From: Bacillota bacterium
GTDB taxonomy: Bacteria > Bacillota > TC1
Length of the DNA stretch: 64,000 bases
Direction of reading: 5' to 3'
NCBI GenBank assembly: GCA_028683955.1
Contig: JAQUGR010000003.1
Location: 90,614 to 154,613 of the forward strand
Shown here: positions 24,860 through 33,526 of the stretch, piece after piece
Numbering within the stretch: the stretch's first letter is position 1
Layout: each line of letters opens with the position of its first letter
Translations under genes and position numbers: made by a program
Notes under the pieces: generated by a model
Seen by the model: the letters and a program-made list of their open reading frames with translations, nothing else
What the model was told of the DNA's origin: nothing
Databases searched by the model: none

Positions 24860-26005
24860 TCACCTTTCAATTGTATCTAATTTATTATTGTTGTCTTTAT
24901 CCTTATACATTAATACGTCTAAATGCTTTTGGAATTCCTTTCCATTCATTTTAGAATAATATCCATAAACTCCATAACCCATACTAAATTCAATAACATA
25001 TGGTTTTCTTTTAGCTTCATTAAATTCATCAAATTTTAGTTTGATTCTATTGACAGTTTCTCTTAAAATATCTTCATCCGAGATATTAAGTATTATAAAA
25101 AATTCATCTCCCCCAAATCTTGCTAGTATATCAGTGTCTCTAATACACTCTTTCATTAAGTTACCTGAAATTTCTAAGGCCTCATCACCTTTATCATGCC
25201 CAAAGGTGTCATTTATTGACTTGAAATTATTCATATCAAGCATTATTCCTGAAAATGTTTTTAAAGGTGTACAACTTTTTATTTTTTTATCTAAATAGCG
25301 TTCAATTTTTTTTCTATTATATAGTCCAGTTAAATAGTCTGTGGACATAGTGTGATGTTGAATAGTCAAAAAAACTATCAATAATGAGAAAACAACACAA
25401 TTTAAAACTAATGAGATTCCATAAAAATATGTTTGTAGAATAATACCTATAAAAGGTGGAATTGTAAAAAATAAAAGTGGACGAAAGTATCTCTTTTCTA
25501 TATTCTTATAATTTGTAACTGTCATGATAAAAGAAACCAACATCAAAGTAACTGTAATCGCTACAGAAAACAAAAATAATGGTCCTCTATGATACACATT
25601 ATTACTATCAATATAATAGAACCATCCATAAAACTGTGTTAAAAAAACCATTACCATATTTAAGATATTAATAACCAATAATGATGGAATCAACTCCTTA
25701 GTTTTTTTCTCATTATTATAGATATTGTAGTGTGCATATAGCACCCACATAGATACCAATAAGGGATTTAATAGAAAAATCAAGAAATTGCCAGTATGGT
25801 TTAATAATACATATATTTGGCTACCATTACCGTCAAATCTACTAAAAACATCAACAAATAATAAAAAGATGGTTATTTGAATAATTAATATGTATAACTT
25901 ATTATTAAATAATTCTTTATCATTCCATTTGGTAGTCATATAATAAATGGTTAATAATATCAATAAAGAATAAATATTTAAAAAAGAATTATTTAATAAA
26001 CTCAT
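24860..26005 (-). CDS. Membrane diguanylate cyclase (7-helix sensor + GGDEF)
   Basis: The protein of about 381 residues has seven or so hydrophobic helices (about 5-205) and then a GGDEF domain (about 215-380). It has DMNNFKSINDTFGHDKGDEAL for metal and GTP binding, the active site RFGGDEFF, and an RxxD inhibitory site (RDTD) five residues before it. It should make c-di-GMP, be feedback inhibited, and sense a membrane or extracellular signal. An ATG at 26035 lacks a ribosome site; TTGGAGCATAAT favours the ATG at 26005. It lies 48 bp downstream of a 45-residue small ORF. Confidence 0.9.
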   Translation of the reverse strand: MSLLNNSFLNIYSLLILLTIYYMTTKWNDKELFNNKLYILIIQITIFLLFVDVFSRFDGNGSQIYVLLNHTGNFLIFLLNPLLVSMWVLYAHYNIYNNEKKTKELIPSLLVINILNMVMVFLTQFYGWFYYIDSNNVYHRGPLFLFSVAITVTLMLVSFIMTVTNYKNIEKRYFRPLLFFTIPPFIGIILQTYFYGISLVLNCVVFSLLIVFLTIQHHTMSTDYLTGLYNRKKIERYLDKKIKSCTPLKTFSGIMLDMNNFKSINDTFGHDKGDEALEISGNLMKECIRDTDILARFGGDEFFIILNISDEDILRETVNRIKLKFDEFNEAKRKPYVIEFSMGYGVYGYYSKMNGKEFQKHLDVLMYKDKDNNNKLDTIER

Positions 26006-26053
26006 ATTATGCTCCAATCTTATTTTACTATACATATGAATACTGAAATAATA

Positions 26054-26191
26054 TCAGAGTAATTCCAGTTTTTTATTTTGAGTAAATTTATTAACTAATA
26101 AATAATCATTGATTAAAACTTCAGGTCCCTCTTCTAAATCATTAAAATCCAATTCTTCTGATAGTTTAGAGTATTCTAATCCTTCATTCAT
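26054..26191 (-). CDS. Small acidic ORF (45 aa) of unknown function
   Basis: A 45-codon frame with ATG start and GGAGAG eight bases upstream, absent from usual ORF thresholds. It encodes a peptide that starts MNEGLEYSKLSEELDFNDLE, continues EGPEVLINDYLLVNKF and ends TQNKKLELL: acidic first half, hydrophobic middle, basic end. There is no signal sequence and no Cys. The size, acidic N-terminal part and later hydrophobic stretch are compatible with a RiPP precursor, a signalling peptide, or simply a small regulator for the diguanylate cyclase that follows on the same strand. No modification enzyme is adjacent. Confidence 0.5.
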   Translation of the reverse strand: MNEGLEYSKLSEELDFNDLEEGPEVLINDYLLVNKFTQNKKLELL

Positions 26192-26282
26192 TTTTATCAC
26201 TCTCCGTTAATTATTCACTTCCAAAAAGTATATATGAAAAAATTATACCATTTTTATAATAAATATTACAAGAAATCGGTTT

Positions 26283-27295
26283 TTATATTTTCTCTTTACT
26301 ATAGTGTAACAATCCTTTGTATAACACCCCAATGATTTCAATTATGTTTGCCACAACTACTATTGCTAATATCCAATTTTTAATATTAATCCAGAACCTA
26401 GGAAAATCTAAACTAACTTTCATATATTTCAATAATTCAGTTGAAAAGTCTGGATTCCAAAGATTACCGTCTGTAAATATTATGATTGTTAATATTAAAG
26501 TGAAAATTGTCAATACTACATGAATTATTGAATGTTTTAAGGTCCATTTTCTATAATAAATACTAAAGACTTCTTTTAAAATACTTAAAATGAATATGCC
26601 AATTATCAAAGTCCTATATCCTTGTAATACAGCTATATTAAATAATGGTATTGTTACAAGTTCCTTACCATTATGGAAATATGCTGAGAATACTTCTGGT
26701 GCTGTATAGAGTAAAGCTAAAAAAATAGTTGCGAAAAATGTTGTAGCAATAATGCTGGCAATAGGATTTGATAACTTTATATCAGTTTTTTTATCTGGCA
26801 TTTGTGGTAATTTATCCAGACTCCAATTATTTTTATTAGATAACTCTTCCTCTACATTATTATTTTTTCTTTCAATTATCATAAAGACAATTGTTGTCCA
26901 AGCAAATGCTTGTAATGTTCCAGAAAATATACCGGCAATATAGTTTGTTGTTATATCGACCATAGCCATATTAGTAGTAAAGATACTTTCTATTAACAAG
27001 GCTATAGAAATTCCACCTATTACAGCTAAAATAACAATTTTAAGTATTAATTTATATAGATGGTAATATCTAGGGCCAATAACATATGTTTTAGTCCCTC
27101 TATAATTATCTGCTAAGATTTCTGGATCACCTAATTCTAAAAGAATTTTTTCTACTTTTTCTTCATAAATATCTGTGCTTTGGTCCTGCCTATCATATCA
27201 TCAATATTACTTTTTAGTTCTAATTCTATTTCCTTTCTTTGTGCTGAAGGGAAGCTCTTTGTCACTGCATATATATATCTATTAATTAAATCCAT
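26283..27295 (-). pseudogene. HAAS-domain membrane protein, broken by a frameshift
   Basis: The N-terminal frame starts at ATG 27295 (AGGAG upstream) and reads MDLINRYIYAVTKSFPSAQR and on through LKSNIDDMI, typical of HAAS signalling domains. It then runs out of frame near 27187-27198 and stops. The second frame reads RQDQSTDIYEEKVEKILLEL, then GDPEILADNYRGTKTYVIGP, and continues into the long membrane part (about 7 helices) that ends at 26283. A single missing base, probably in the ATAGG run, would restore one protein of about 337 residues. HAAS genes usually follow a PadR regulator, as here. Either a true pseudogene or a sequencing error. Confidence 0.8.
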
Positions 27296-27300
27296 AACTT

Positions 27301-27648
27301 TCACTCCTGACTTTTTAATATCTTTTTCATATTATCAGTTATTTTAAACCATTCTTTACATAGTTCTTCATAAATATCTTTCCCATTTTCACTTAGTTTA
27401 TAGTATTTTCTTGGTTTGGCTGTATCAACATCCCAATTGCTTTCCAAGATATTTTGTTTTTCTAGTCTTCTTAACAGTGGGTAAAGTGTTCCGGCTTCTA
27501 CTGGTATCCCCTTTTCTTCTAGAGAAACTACAAGAGAATAACCATATTGTTGAGTCTCTAGTTGGCTTAATACACTTAGTATAATATTGCCTCTTCTTAG
27601 TTCTTGGACTAGACTGTTGAATATATCTTTGTTTTGCTCTTGTTTCAC
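27301..27648 (-). CDS. PadR-family transcriptional regulator
   Basis: This 115-residue PadR protein has a winged helix with IILSVLSQLETQQYGYSLV, GIPVEAGTLYPLLRRLEKQ and the wing DVDTAKPRKYYKLSENG, plus a short C-terminal dimer helix. The start is GTG, well placed after AGGAGGTGATAAA. It is followed at once by the broken HAAS gene (stop to ATG 5 bp), a classic PadR-HAAS pair in which PadR represses the operon. Its promoter carries an inverted repeat GTGT-N5-ACAC in the spacer. Confidence 0.9.
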   Translation of the reverse strand: MKQEQNKDIFNSLVQELRRGNIILSVLSQLETQQYGYSLVVSLEEKGIPVEAGTLYPLLRRLEKQNILESNWDVDTAKPRKYYKLSENGKDIYEELCKEWFKITDNMKKILKSQE

Positions 27649-27667
27649 TTTATCACCTCCTGCTTTG

Positions 27668-27697
27668 ATTATACTGTGTATCGCACACTATTGTCAA
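27668..27697 (-). promoter_or_regulatory. PadR promoter with operator-like repeat
   Basis: On the minus strand TTGACA (27692-27697) and TATAAT (27668-27673) are 18 bp apart. GTGT-N5-ACAC (27676-27688) fills the spacer, a good place for PadR repression. Confidence 0.7.
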
Positions 27698-27719
27698 TAT
27701 ATTAATATTAATTTATTTG

Positions 27720-28415
27720 TCATCTAATCCCTATTACTATTTTCAAATCTTTTATTGTAATAGACCTAGCATCAAAATTAATTAAATTATCCCTCCTCAT
27801 TTTATTTAATTCTCTACTTAGTGAAGATCTTTGTATCCCTAACCTTTCGGCAAAATCTTTTTTTGAAATATTAAGTTTTATAACAGTATCTTTTTGAATA
27901 TAATATTCATACTTTAAAAAATCAATAATACTTTTTCTAATAGTTTTTAGGGATATTGTATTTATCTTGTCAGCTAATACAATTGATCTGTCAGAAATCG
28001 CTTGCATAAAACTTAACATAAACTTCTCACTTTTTTTACACATTGTAAGAATTAACTCTTTTGACATATGTAGCACTGTTGTTTTGGCTGTTGATATAAC
28101 TGTCATAGTATAGAAATTACTATTTGAATAGATGAGGTTAGCACCAATAATATCACAAGCAGAAAATACACCTATAGTTAATACATTTCCATTTTCAATA
28201 ATATTTTGAACACTAACCTGTCCTTCTAATATAATATCTATTTCCTTACATATTTCATTTTGCAAATGAATAATCTGTCCCTTTTCATATATTTTTAGTT
28301 CATAATGTTCTTTTTTTAATATTTCTAATAATTCTTCTTTAGAAAAACTGCTAAAAAGATTTTGGCTAACTAAAGCGTCGATATAGTTTAAAATATTAAT
28401 TGATTCCACCTCCAT
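27720..28415 (-). CDS. Crp/Fnr-family regulator
   Basis: This 231-residue protein has a cyclic-nucleotide-binding-like beta barrel (about 15-140; EILKKEHYELKIYEKGQII, EGQVSVQNI) and a C-terminal winged helix (about 165-231). The recognition region is FAERLGIQRSSLSRELNKM. There is no N-terminal Cys cluster of the FNR type, so the effector is not an oxygen-sensing iron-sulfur cluster. It may bind heme, NO or another ligand through the barrel. It is transcribed divergently from a cupin/ferredoxin pair, and a 16-bp palindrome lies between them, so it very likely controls that pair. Confidence 0.88.
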   Translation of the reverse strand: MEVESINILNYIDALVSQNLFSSFSKEELLEILKKEHYELKIYEKGQIIHLQNEICKEIDIILEGQVSVQNIIENGNVLTIGVFSACDIIGANLIYSNSNFYTMTVISTAKTTVLHMSKELILTMCKKSEKFMLSFMQAISDRSIVLADKINTISLKTIRKSIIDFLKYEYYIQKDTVIKLNISKKDFAERLGIQRSSLSRELNKMRRDNLINFDARSITIKDLKIVIGIR

Positions 28416-28416
28416 T

Positions 28417-28464
28417 AGTTACCTTGGTAACTTACTTGAAATATGCTTCATAGTATACTATAGC
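28417..28464 (+). promoter_or_regulatory. Crp-type operator and promoter of the cupin/ferredoxin operon
   Basis: The perfect inverted repeat AGTTACC-TT-GGTAACT (28417-28432) lies 3 bp upstream of a promoter, TTGAAA (28436-28441) and TATAGC (28459-28464) with 17-bp spacing. The palindrome centre is about 46 bp before the predicted start, near the usual class II activator position, and it directly abuts the Crp gene start. It could therefore both activate the operon and repress the regulator. Confidence 0.75.
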
Positions 28465-28491
28465 TAATGACAAAATGAAAGGAGCTTAATA

Positions 28492-28818
28492 ATGATAGAA
28501 AAACTATATACTTTAATCAACTATACAGAAAAAAGTATTACAAAAATTATTGATGATGACAATGTAGGGGTAAACCATATGGTATTGCCAAAAGGAGATG
28601 CACTACCCGAACACTTTTCCAACTCTCATCTTTATATGATTATTCTAAAAGGGAACATGACTATAAAACTCGATGATCAAGAGCCACACCAATATAATGT
28701 TGGTGATATTATTAATATTCCCTTTCATACAAAAATGAATGTCTACAATACACATGATCCTATACTTGAATTTCTTGTTTTTAAAGCTCCTAATCCAAGA
28801 AATTATGTGAGGAAATAG
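28492..28818 (+). CDS. Cupin-domain protein
   Basis: This 108-residue single cupin has motif 1 residues in GDALPEHFSNSHLYMIILKGN and motif 2 in YNVGDIINIPFHTKMNVYN. The His residues at the metal site are present in part (H in EHFSNSH; H in PFHTK), so metal binding is likely. Cupins of this size are used as sensors or small-molecule enzymes. The stop and the next start are 2 bp apart, so it is co-expressed with the ferredoxin-type membrane protein, under the Crp-type site upstream. Confidence 0.8.
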   Translation: MIEKLYTLINYTEKSITKIIDDDNVGVNHMVLPKGDALPEHFSNSHLYMIILKGNMTIKLDDQEPHQYNVGDIINIPFHTKMNVYNTHDPILEFLVFKAPNPRNYVRK

Positions 28819-28820
28819 CA

Positions 28821-29435
28821 ATGAAAAAAAATTTACAAAGAATAATTCAAGTTGCTTTTCTTGTTATATTTTTAATATTAGTAGTTATGGGGAAACCTCA
28901 AATTTGGATGGGTTTATTTCTTATAGGTATTATAGCTTCATTTTTTTTGGGGCGTATTTATTGTGGTTGGTTTTGTTCTATCAATACTGTTCTTAAAGGG
29001 GTTACTTGGTTCAAGAAAAAACTGCATATTAAAAATCGTAAACTTCCAACATTATTAACTAAACCATGGGTACGTTTTTTAGTTTTAGGTTTATTTATAA
29101 TAATGTTTATCTTTACTATGGTATCAGGTAAAAAATTACCAGTCTTACCAATATTATTCACTACTGGTATAATACTAACCTTCTTTTTTCATGAAGAACT
29201 TTGGCACCGTTATTTATGTCCTTATGGTTCTATACTATATTTACCTGGCTCTAAATCAGCTCACAATATTTATATTGATCCTGAAAAGTGTACTAACTGT
29301 GGTGCTTGTAGAAAGGTTTGTCCTTCAAAAGCTATTGAGAAACAAGAAAAGAATCATGAAATTATAAAAGGTGAATGTCTTGTCTGCACAGAATGTATTA
29401 CAACTTGTAAGCAACAGGCTATTAGTTATAAATAG
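28821..29435 (+). CDS. NapH/NosR-like membrane 4Fe-4S protein
   Basis: The 204-residue protein has four or five helices and a C-terminal two-cluster ferredoxin (CTNCGACRKVCPSKAI and CLVCTECITTCKQQAI, about 152-195). The membrane part has the YCGWFCSIN motif and an EELWHRYLCPYG segment with Cys, as in NapH and NosR. Such proteins pass electrons from quinol or ferredoxin across the membrane to a periplasmic or peripheral reductase. Unlike full NosR there is no FMN domain. It is paired with the cupin gene and a Crp regulator. The partner reductase is not in the window. Confidence 0.85.
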   Translation: MKKNLQRIIQVAFLVIFLILVVMGKPQIWMGLFLIGIIASFFLGRIYCGWFCSINTVLKGVTWFKKKLHIKNRKLPTLLTKPWVRFLVLGLFIIMFIFTMVSGKKLPVLPILFTTGIILTFFFHEELWHRYLCPYGSILYLPGSKSAHNIYIDPEKCTNCGACRKVCPSKAIEKQEKNHEIIKGECLVCTECITTCKQQAISYK

Positions 29436-29462
29436 ATAAAGGAAATATTAATTCAATAAAGG

Positions 29463-29501
29463 AACCCCTTAAGCATGAAATATAACTTAAGGGGGTTTTT
29501 T
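29463..29501 (+). terminator. Intrinsic terminator after ferredoxin gene
   Basis: An 11-bp stem (AACCCCTTAAG and complement) with a 12-nt loop and a T run lies 28 bp after the stop. Confidence 0.9.
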
Positions 29502-29593
29502 ATATATTAAATATATCTTCTCATTATTTTTATAAGCTAAATTGTGATTAAATATTGATTATTTTTAATATATTTAGTTAAAGAATCTTCCTT

Positions 29594-29831
29594 TTATTTA
29601 ATATCAACAACCAATTCTATAAATTTATCTGAGATGTTATAATTATCAGCACAGGCTTTACAAGCGTTAAATATTACTCCGCTCTCCATCATCTCAATAA
29701 TTAATTCACATATACTTTAATCATCACTTATTAGTTTGGTGGTACCTCCCCTAGATAACAATATGAATTTCAGCCCACAAATGATTCTTTAACGTATTAT
29801 AGAGATACATAGATATCATACTTGATACTTT
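29594..29831 (-). pseudogene. DsrE-family protein relic
   Basis: The minus strand of this gene-poor 527-bp stretch (29436-29962) encodes recognisable DsrE-like fragments in more than one frame: MYLYNTLKNHLWAEIHIVI, then after a frameshift GGTTKLISDD, a stop, and ICELIIEMMESGV followed by IFNACKACADNYNISDKFIE and LVVDIK. The ACKACADNY pattern is typical of DsrE-like proteins. At least one frameshift, one stop and loss of the N-terminal 15-20 residues make it non-functional. No ribosome site or intact frame remains. Confidence 0.7.
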
Positions 29832-29891
29832 AATGCCCTAATTTATTTAAAGGAATGTATATCATTCAATTAAAGTATTTTGAATAAGAAA

Positions 29892-29938
29892 AAGACTAAC
29901 TAATATGGTGCAATCACCTTATTAGTTAGTCTTAATTT
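29892..29938 (-). terminator. Intrinsic terminator after MMPL gene
   Basis: A long hairpin (19-bp arms with one mismatch, AAGACTAACTAATAT... with a CAAT/ATTG loop) is followed on the minus strand by a T-rich run. It is A/T flanked on both sides and can act in both directions. Confidence 0.9.
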
Positions 29939-29962
29939 TTAGTAATTGAATATTATTTTATT

Positions 29963-32833
29963 CTAGATAGTTTCTTTCTCTATACTTTCTAGCTTCGAAA
30001 TATTTTCCTTATCCTTTTTATTAAGAATAAATCTATCTAGTAACATAATTATTGGGGGCAATACTATAAAGGTACTTAATAATGCTAAGGTTATATTTAT
30101 AACCGTCATTAATCCAAAATCCCTTAAGATAATAAATTGAGAAATCATCAGAACTGAAAAACCACCTACTGTTGTAAGACCGGAGGATACAATAGCTTTT
30201 CCTATCTTATTAACAGTAATAAGCATTGCTTCAAATTTTGCCTTACCAGATTTTCTTTCTTCTAAATATCTTTCCATAACCATTACTGTCATTTCTGTTC
30301 CCATACCTAAAACCAGCGCTCCAAGGGTTGCTGTTATTGGTGTATACTTAATACCTAATAAGTACATTATCCCACTAGACATCCCTATAATTAAGACTAC
30401 TGGAAGTAATGGAATTAAGGCTTTAAAGAAATTTCTATATATAATAAGAAGAGCCATAAATACCAACCCTAATCCGATAATTGTCATAGTAACTCTACCT
30501 GATGTCAAACCATTTACCATTTCCACATCCAAAACACTTTTACCTGTAATCTCAACATTCATAACTGATTCTTTAGAATCTTCTTGTAAGTTTTTTACAA
30601 ATGCTTGTAGTTCCTCTGTTGGTAGGTGCTTTATATTTAATAGTATTACAGATTCTGTTTTATCATCATTAATAAACATTTTGACCTGTTCTTTAGGCAA
30701 AGTACTTATCATATCTAAATATTTTTCATGACTTACATCACTTTCAGTTGCAAGATTACTAACTAATGTATCTATTGATTTTACACTAACTACTATATCT
30801 CCATACTTTTCTTCTATATTCTTGGATTCATCTTTTACCCATTCAATATTTTCACTAGTTAATACATTTTCACCCTTCATATAAATTGCAACCTGATCTG
30901 TTGAGCCAATCTTATCTCTAATCGTATGTATATCCTCTAATGCCTCCATATTTTGTGGCATAAAGGTCTCAATATCTGTTTCAACGCCCACTTTACTATC
31001 CACTAAAAATCCTGCCAAGGACAAGCCTATTGCAATAATTAATATTGGAATAGAAAATTTAATAACCGCTCTTGTCGAAAACTTCAATATCTTATCAAGA
31101 ACAGTTTCCTTGTCACTATTCTTCTTTTTAGCAGAAACTATTACATCACCCTTTGCCTGAATACTTTTCTCCCTATAATTCAAAATAGGCATAAGCAAGA
31201 AAATTGCACCTAAAAAGCTTATTATCACCCCAATAGTTAACATCTTACCAAAGTCTTGAATCATTGGTACCGGTGAAGCAAACAAGGATATAAAACCTAA
31301 TACTGTTGCAAACACAGCTATCCCAACGGCTTTCCCGATATGACTAATAGTCTTTTTCATTGATCTTTCTTCTTCAAATCTATTGTGAAATTGGATTGAA
31401 TAATCAATACCTAATCCTATTAATATGGGGAACACAGCCATGGATACCATAGTTATCGGTACACTTAAAATTCCCATTAATCCTAAGGTTGCAATAACTG
31501 ATACTACTATAATTAGTAGACTTAATATTCTCCATCTAACATTAAATACTATTACAAGAACAATAAGCATTATTACAACAGCCAAGCCAACCATCATCGC
31601 CATATTAGTCTTCATCTCTTCTTGTAGTGAAGAATCTAAAACAGGTTTTCCTGACACGATATATGAAATACTTTTAAAATCTTCTCCATCTAATGATTTT
31701 TTCAAATCCTCTGTTATTTGATTTTTAGACGCATCATCTAAGTTACCTTGTAATTTCACAATCATCAAACTGCTACCATCATCTAAAACTACATCAGAGA
31801 ATATTGTCCTCAATACATGATTTTCATCATATAGTATATTATCAAGTTCTGCTTGATCACCTGGTATATCCGCTACCATCATATTACTTTTAGTATGAAA
31901 AGTTTCTAGCCCCTTGGAAATATCACCTAGCTTATCACCCATAGTAACAAATCCAGCCGCCATTTCTTTTAATTCATCTGGAGAAATACCACCAGTTAGT
32001 CCATCTTTCATTGAAGCAAACTCAATTGTTAATTTATCACTAATACCCGTTAAAGCTTTTGATGTACTTGTTGTTCCATCTTGTATATTAGCTGTTTTCT
32101 CTCCTATTGTTCTAATACCCTGTGAGCTAACATTAATATTTTCAGATAAAGCAATTAATTTAGCTTTTAATTCAAGATTTTCTCCTGTTAGATTACTTAG
32201 TTGCAATAATTGACTAGAGGCAGCACCTAGACCATCTGCTGCTGTAAGTAAGCCTCCTTCAATTTGTTTTGCTCCTTCGGTAAGATTATCTTGTCCCATT
32301 ATAAGCTTGTTAAAAACATCAGTTGTTGCTGAAAGTTCGTTTAGCTTATCGCCAATTACTTGGGGATCTTTTATATCCTTAGAGTTTAGTTCATTACCAA
32401 TTTCAATCATCTTAGCACTCATCTCATCTAAGCCTTCACTTAAGCTAAGAACTTGGTTTTTTATTTCAGTACTTTGCATATCAGTCATTTGATGAACTAA
32501 ACTAGCAGGACTTATAAAGGAAAATACATTTTCCTCATATTTAAACTGCTGTTCTACATCCCACATCTTTTCAATATTTTCATGTGATAATAGATTACCT
32601 TGTGTTTTATCTGTAAATAGCACTAAAATTGAATCTCCACCGAAGGAATCTTCCATTTCTTTATTTGAGATATATACATTATTATCACTTTTCACTAAGG
32701 TCTCATTGCCTGTTGCCATTTTCATATTTGAAACACCAGCTAGTAGTATTACAAATAGTATTACTGTAAAAAATAGCGTTTTGATAGGTCTCCTATGTAT
32801 TAACTTACCTATCCATTTTAATAATTTATCCAT
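29963..32833 (-). CDS. MMPL/RND (HAE3-type) exporter
   Basis: The 956-residue protein is built of two similar halves. Each has one helix (about 16-34 and 590-612), a large outer loop, and a cluster of five helices, giving 12 in total. The helix clusters carry RND/MMPL signatures, for example IGLGIDYSIQFHNRFEEE near 480 and LVLGMGTEMTVMVMERYLEE near 885. The first outer loop contains a long coiled region (about 100-350), as in YhgE- and MmpL-like lipid exporters. It is the target of the TetR repressor just upstream (16-bp gap). Export of lipids or hydrophobic drugs is the likely role. Confidence 0.88.
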   Translation of the reverse strand: MDKLLKWIGKLIHRRPIKTLFFTVILFVILLAGVSNMKMATGNETLVKSDNNVYISNKEMEDSFGGDSILVLFTDKTQGNLLSHENIEKMWDVEQQFKYEENVFSFISPASLVHQMTDMQSTEIKNQVLSLSEGLDEMSAKMIEIGNELNSKDIKDPQVIGDKLNELSATTDVFNKLIMGQDNLTEGAKQIEGGLLTAADGLGAASSQLLQLSNLTGENLELKAKLIALSENINVSSQGIRTIGEKTANIQDGTTSTSKALTGISDKLTIEFASMKDGLTGGISPDELKEMAAGFVTMGDKLGDISKGLETFHTKSNMMVADIPGDQAELDNILYDENHVLRTIFSDVVLDDGSSLMIVKLQGNLDDASKNQITEDLKKSLDGEDFKSISYIVSGKPVLDSSLQEEMKTNMAMMVGLAVVIMLIVLVIVFNVRWRILSLLIIVVSVIATLGLMGILSVPITMVSMAVFPILIGLGIDYSIQFHNRFEEERSMKKTISHIGKAVGIAVFATVLGFISLFASPVPMIQDFGKMLTIGVIISFLGAIFLLMPILNYREKSIQAKGDVIVSAKKKNSDKETVLDKILKFSTRAVIKFSIPILIIAIGLSLAGFLVDSKVGVETDIETFMPQNMEALEDIHTIRDKIGSTDQVAIYMKGENVLTSENIEWVKDESKNIEEKYGDIVVSVKSIDTLVSNLATESDVSHEKYLDMISTLPKEQVKMFINDDKTESVILLNIKHLPTEELQAFVKNLQEDSKESVMNVEITGKSVLDVEMVNGLTSGRVTMTIIGLGLVFMALLIIYRNFFKALIPLLPVVLIIGMSSGIMYLLGIKYTPITATLGALVLGMGTEMTVMVMERYLEERKSGKAKFEAMLITVNKIGKAIVSSGLTTVGGFSVLMISQFIILRDFGLMTVINITLALLSTFIVLPPIIMLLDRFILNKKDKENISKLESIEKETI

Positions 32834-32849
32834 AAATATACTCCTCGTC

Positions 32850-33410
32850 TTATTTGTTAATATCTTTTATTATTTGAGTAACTATATTACTTACATATTT
32901 TTTTAAATTTTCCGAGTCACTTTCTGGCATATATAGAAATGATAAGATAGAACCCATTAATAACCGTAAGGTGAATTCTTTATTACTACCAGTTACTCCT
33001 ATTTGTATCAACATATTTTCTAGAATCTGCAATATCCTATTCATAAAATTTTCTGCTCCTAATTCTGATAAGAGCGGGGCTTCTGTTAATATTAATCTAA
33101 TAATTTTATAATTATTAGATATTAAACTGATTCTTTCATAAAGTATATACTCTAACTTAGCTGCAGGGCTTAAATCACTAGAGGTACTAATTGATCCTTC
33201 TAAGGTACTAATAAGAATCGGCTTTATTCCTTCTAAAAATATTTCCTGTTTTGTATTAAAATATCTAAATAATGTTACCTCTGATATTTCTGCTGCTTTT
33301 GCTATTTCTAAAGTGGTGCTTCCACTAAATCCTCTATCTACAAAAACTTTCATTGCTGATTCTAATATTTGTATCCTTCGATCTTCTTTTTTCATTCTCT
33401 CCATTTTCAC
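32850..33410 (-). CDS. TetR-family repressor of the MMPL exporter
   Basis: This 186-residue TetR protein has an N-terminal helix-turn-helix (ILESAMKVFVDRGFSGSTTLEIAKAAEISEVTLFRYF, about 14-50; only parts quoted match) and a helical ligand domain. The start is GTG, with GGGGGAT before it; ATG two codons later is an alternative. A 12-bp perfect palindrome, GTAAGTACTTAC, overlaps its start of transcription. It is co-directional with the exporter gene, so the operon is self-repressed and induced by a hydrophobic ligand. Confidence 0.92.
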   Translation of the reverse strand: MKMERMKKEDRRIQILESAMKVFVDRGFSGSTTLEIAKAAEISEVTLFRYFNTKQEIFLEGIKPILISTLEGSISTSSDLSPAAKLEYILYERISLISNNYKIIRLILTEAPLLSELGAENFMNRILQILENMLIQIGVTGSNKEFTLRLLMGSILSFLYMPESDSENLKKYVSNIVTQIIKDINK

Positions 33411-33428
33411 ATATCCCCCTTAATGTTA

Positions 33429-33471
33429 GTAAGTACTTACATATATTACGATAACTTTCACTACTTGTCAA
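33429..33471 (-). promoter_or_regulatory. Promoter and palindromic operator of the TetR/MMPL operon
   Basis: On the minus strand TTGACA (33466-33471) and TAATAT (33443-33448) are 17 bp apart. GTAAGTACTTAC (33429-33440) is a perfect palindrome immediately after the -10 box, where bound TetR would block initiation. Confidence 0.82.
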
Positions 33472-33482
33472 GTATTAAATAA

Positions 33483-33523
33483 AAAAGACGTCAACCAATA
33501 TTAATTGTTGACGTCTTAATTTT
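33483..33523 (-). terminator. Intrinsic terminator after DUF1648-like gene
   Basis: An 11-bp stem (AAGACGTCAAC and complement) with an AT-rich loop and a T run on the minus strand. Confidence 0.88.
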
Positions 33524-33526
33524 AAT

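Noticed and set aside
24853..24870. TTG start for the PIN-like gene
   Set aside because: The TTG precedes the ribosome site; the ATG at 24852 is properly spaced.
31425..32492. Plus-strand frames inside the MMPL gene
   Set aside because: Antisense frames of a clear exporter; composition follows the coding strand.
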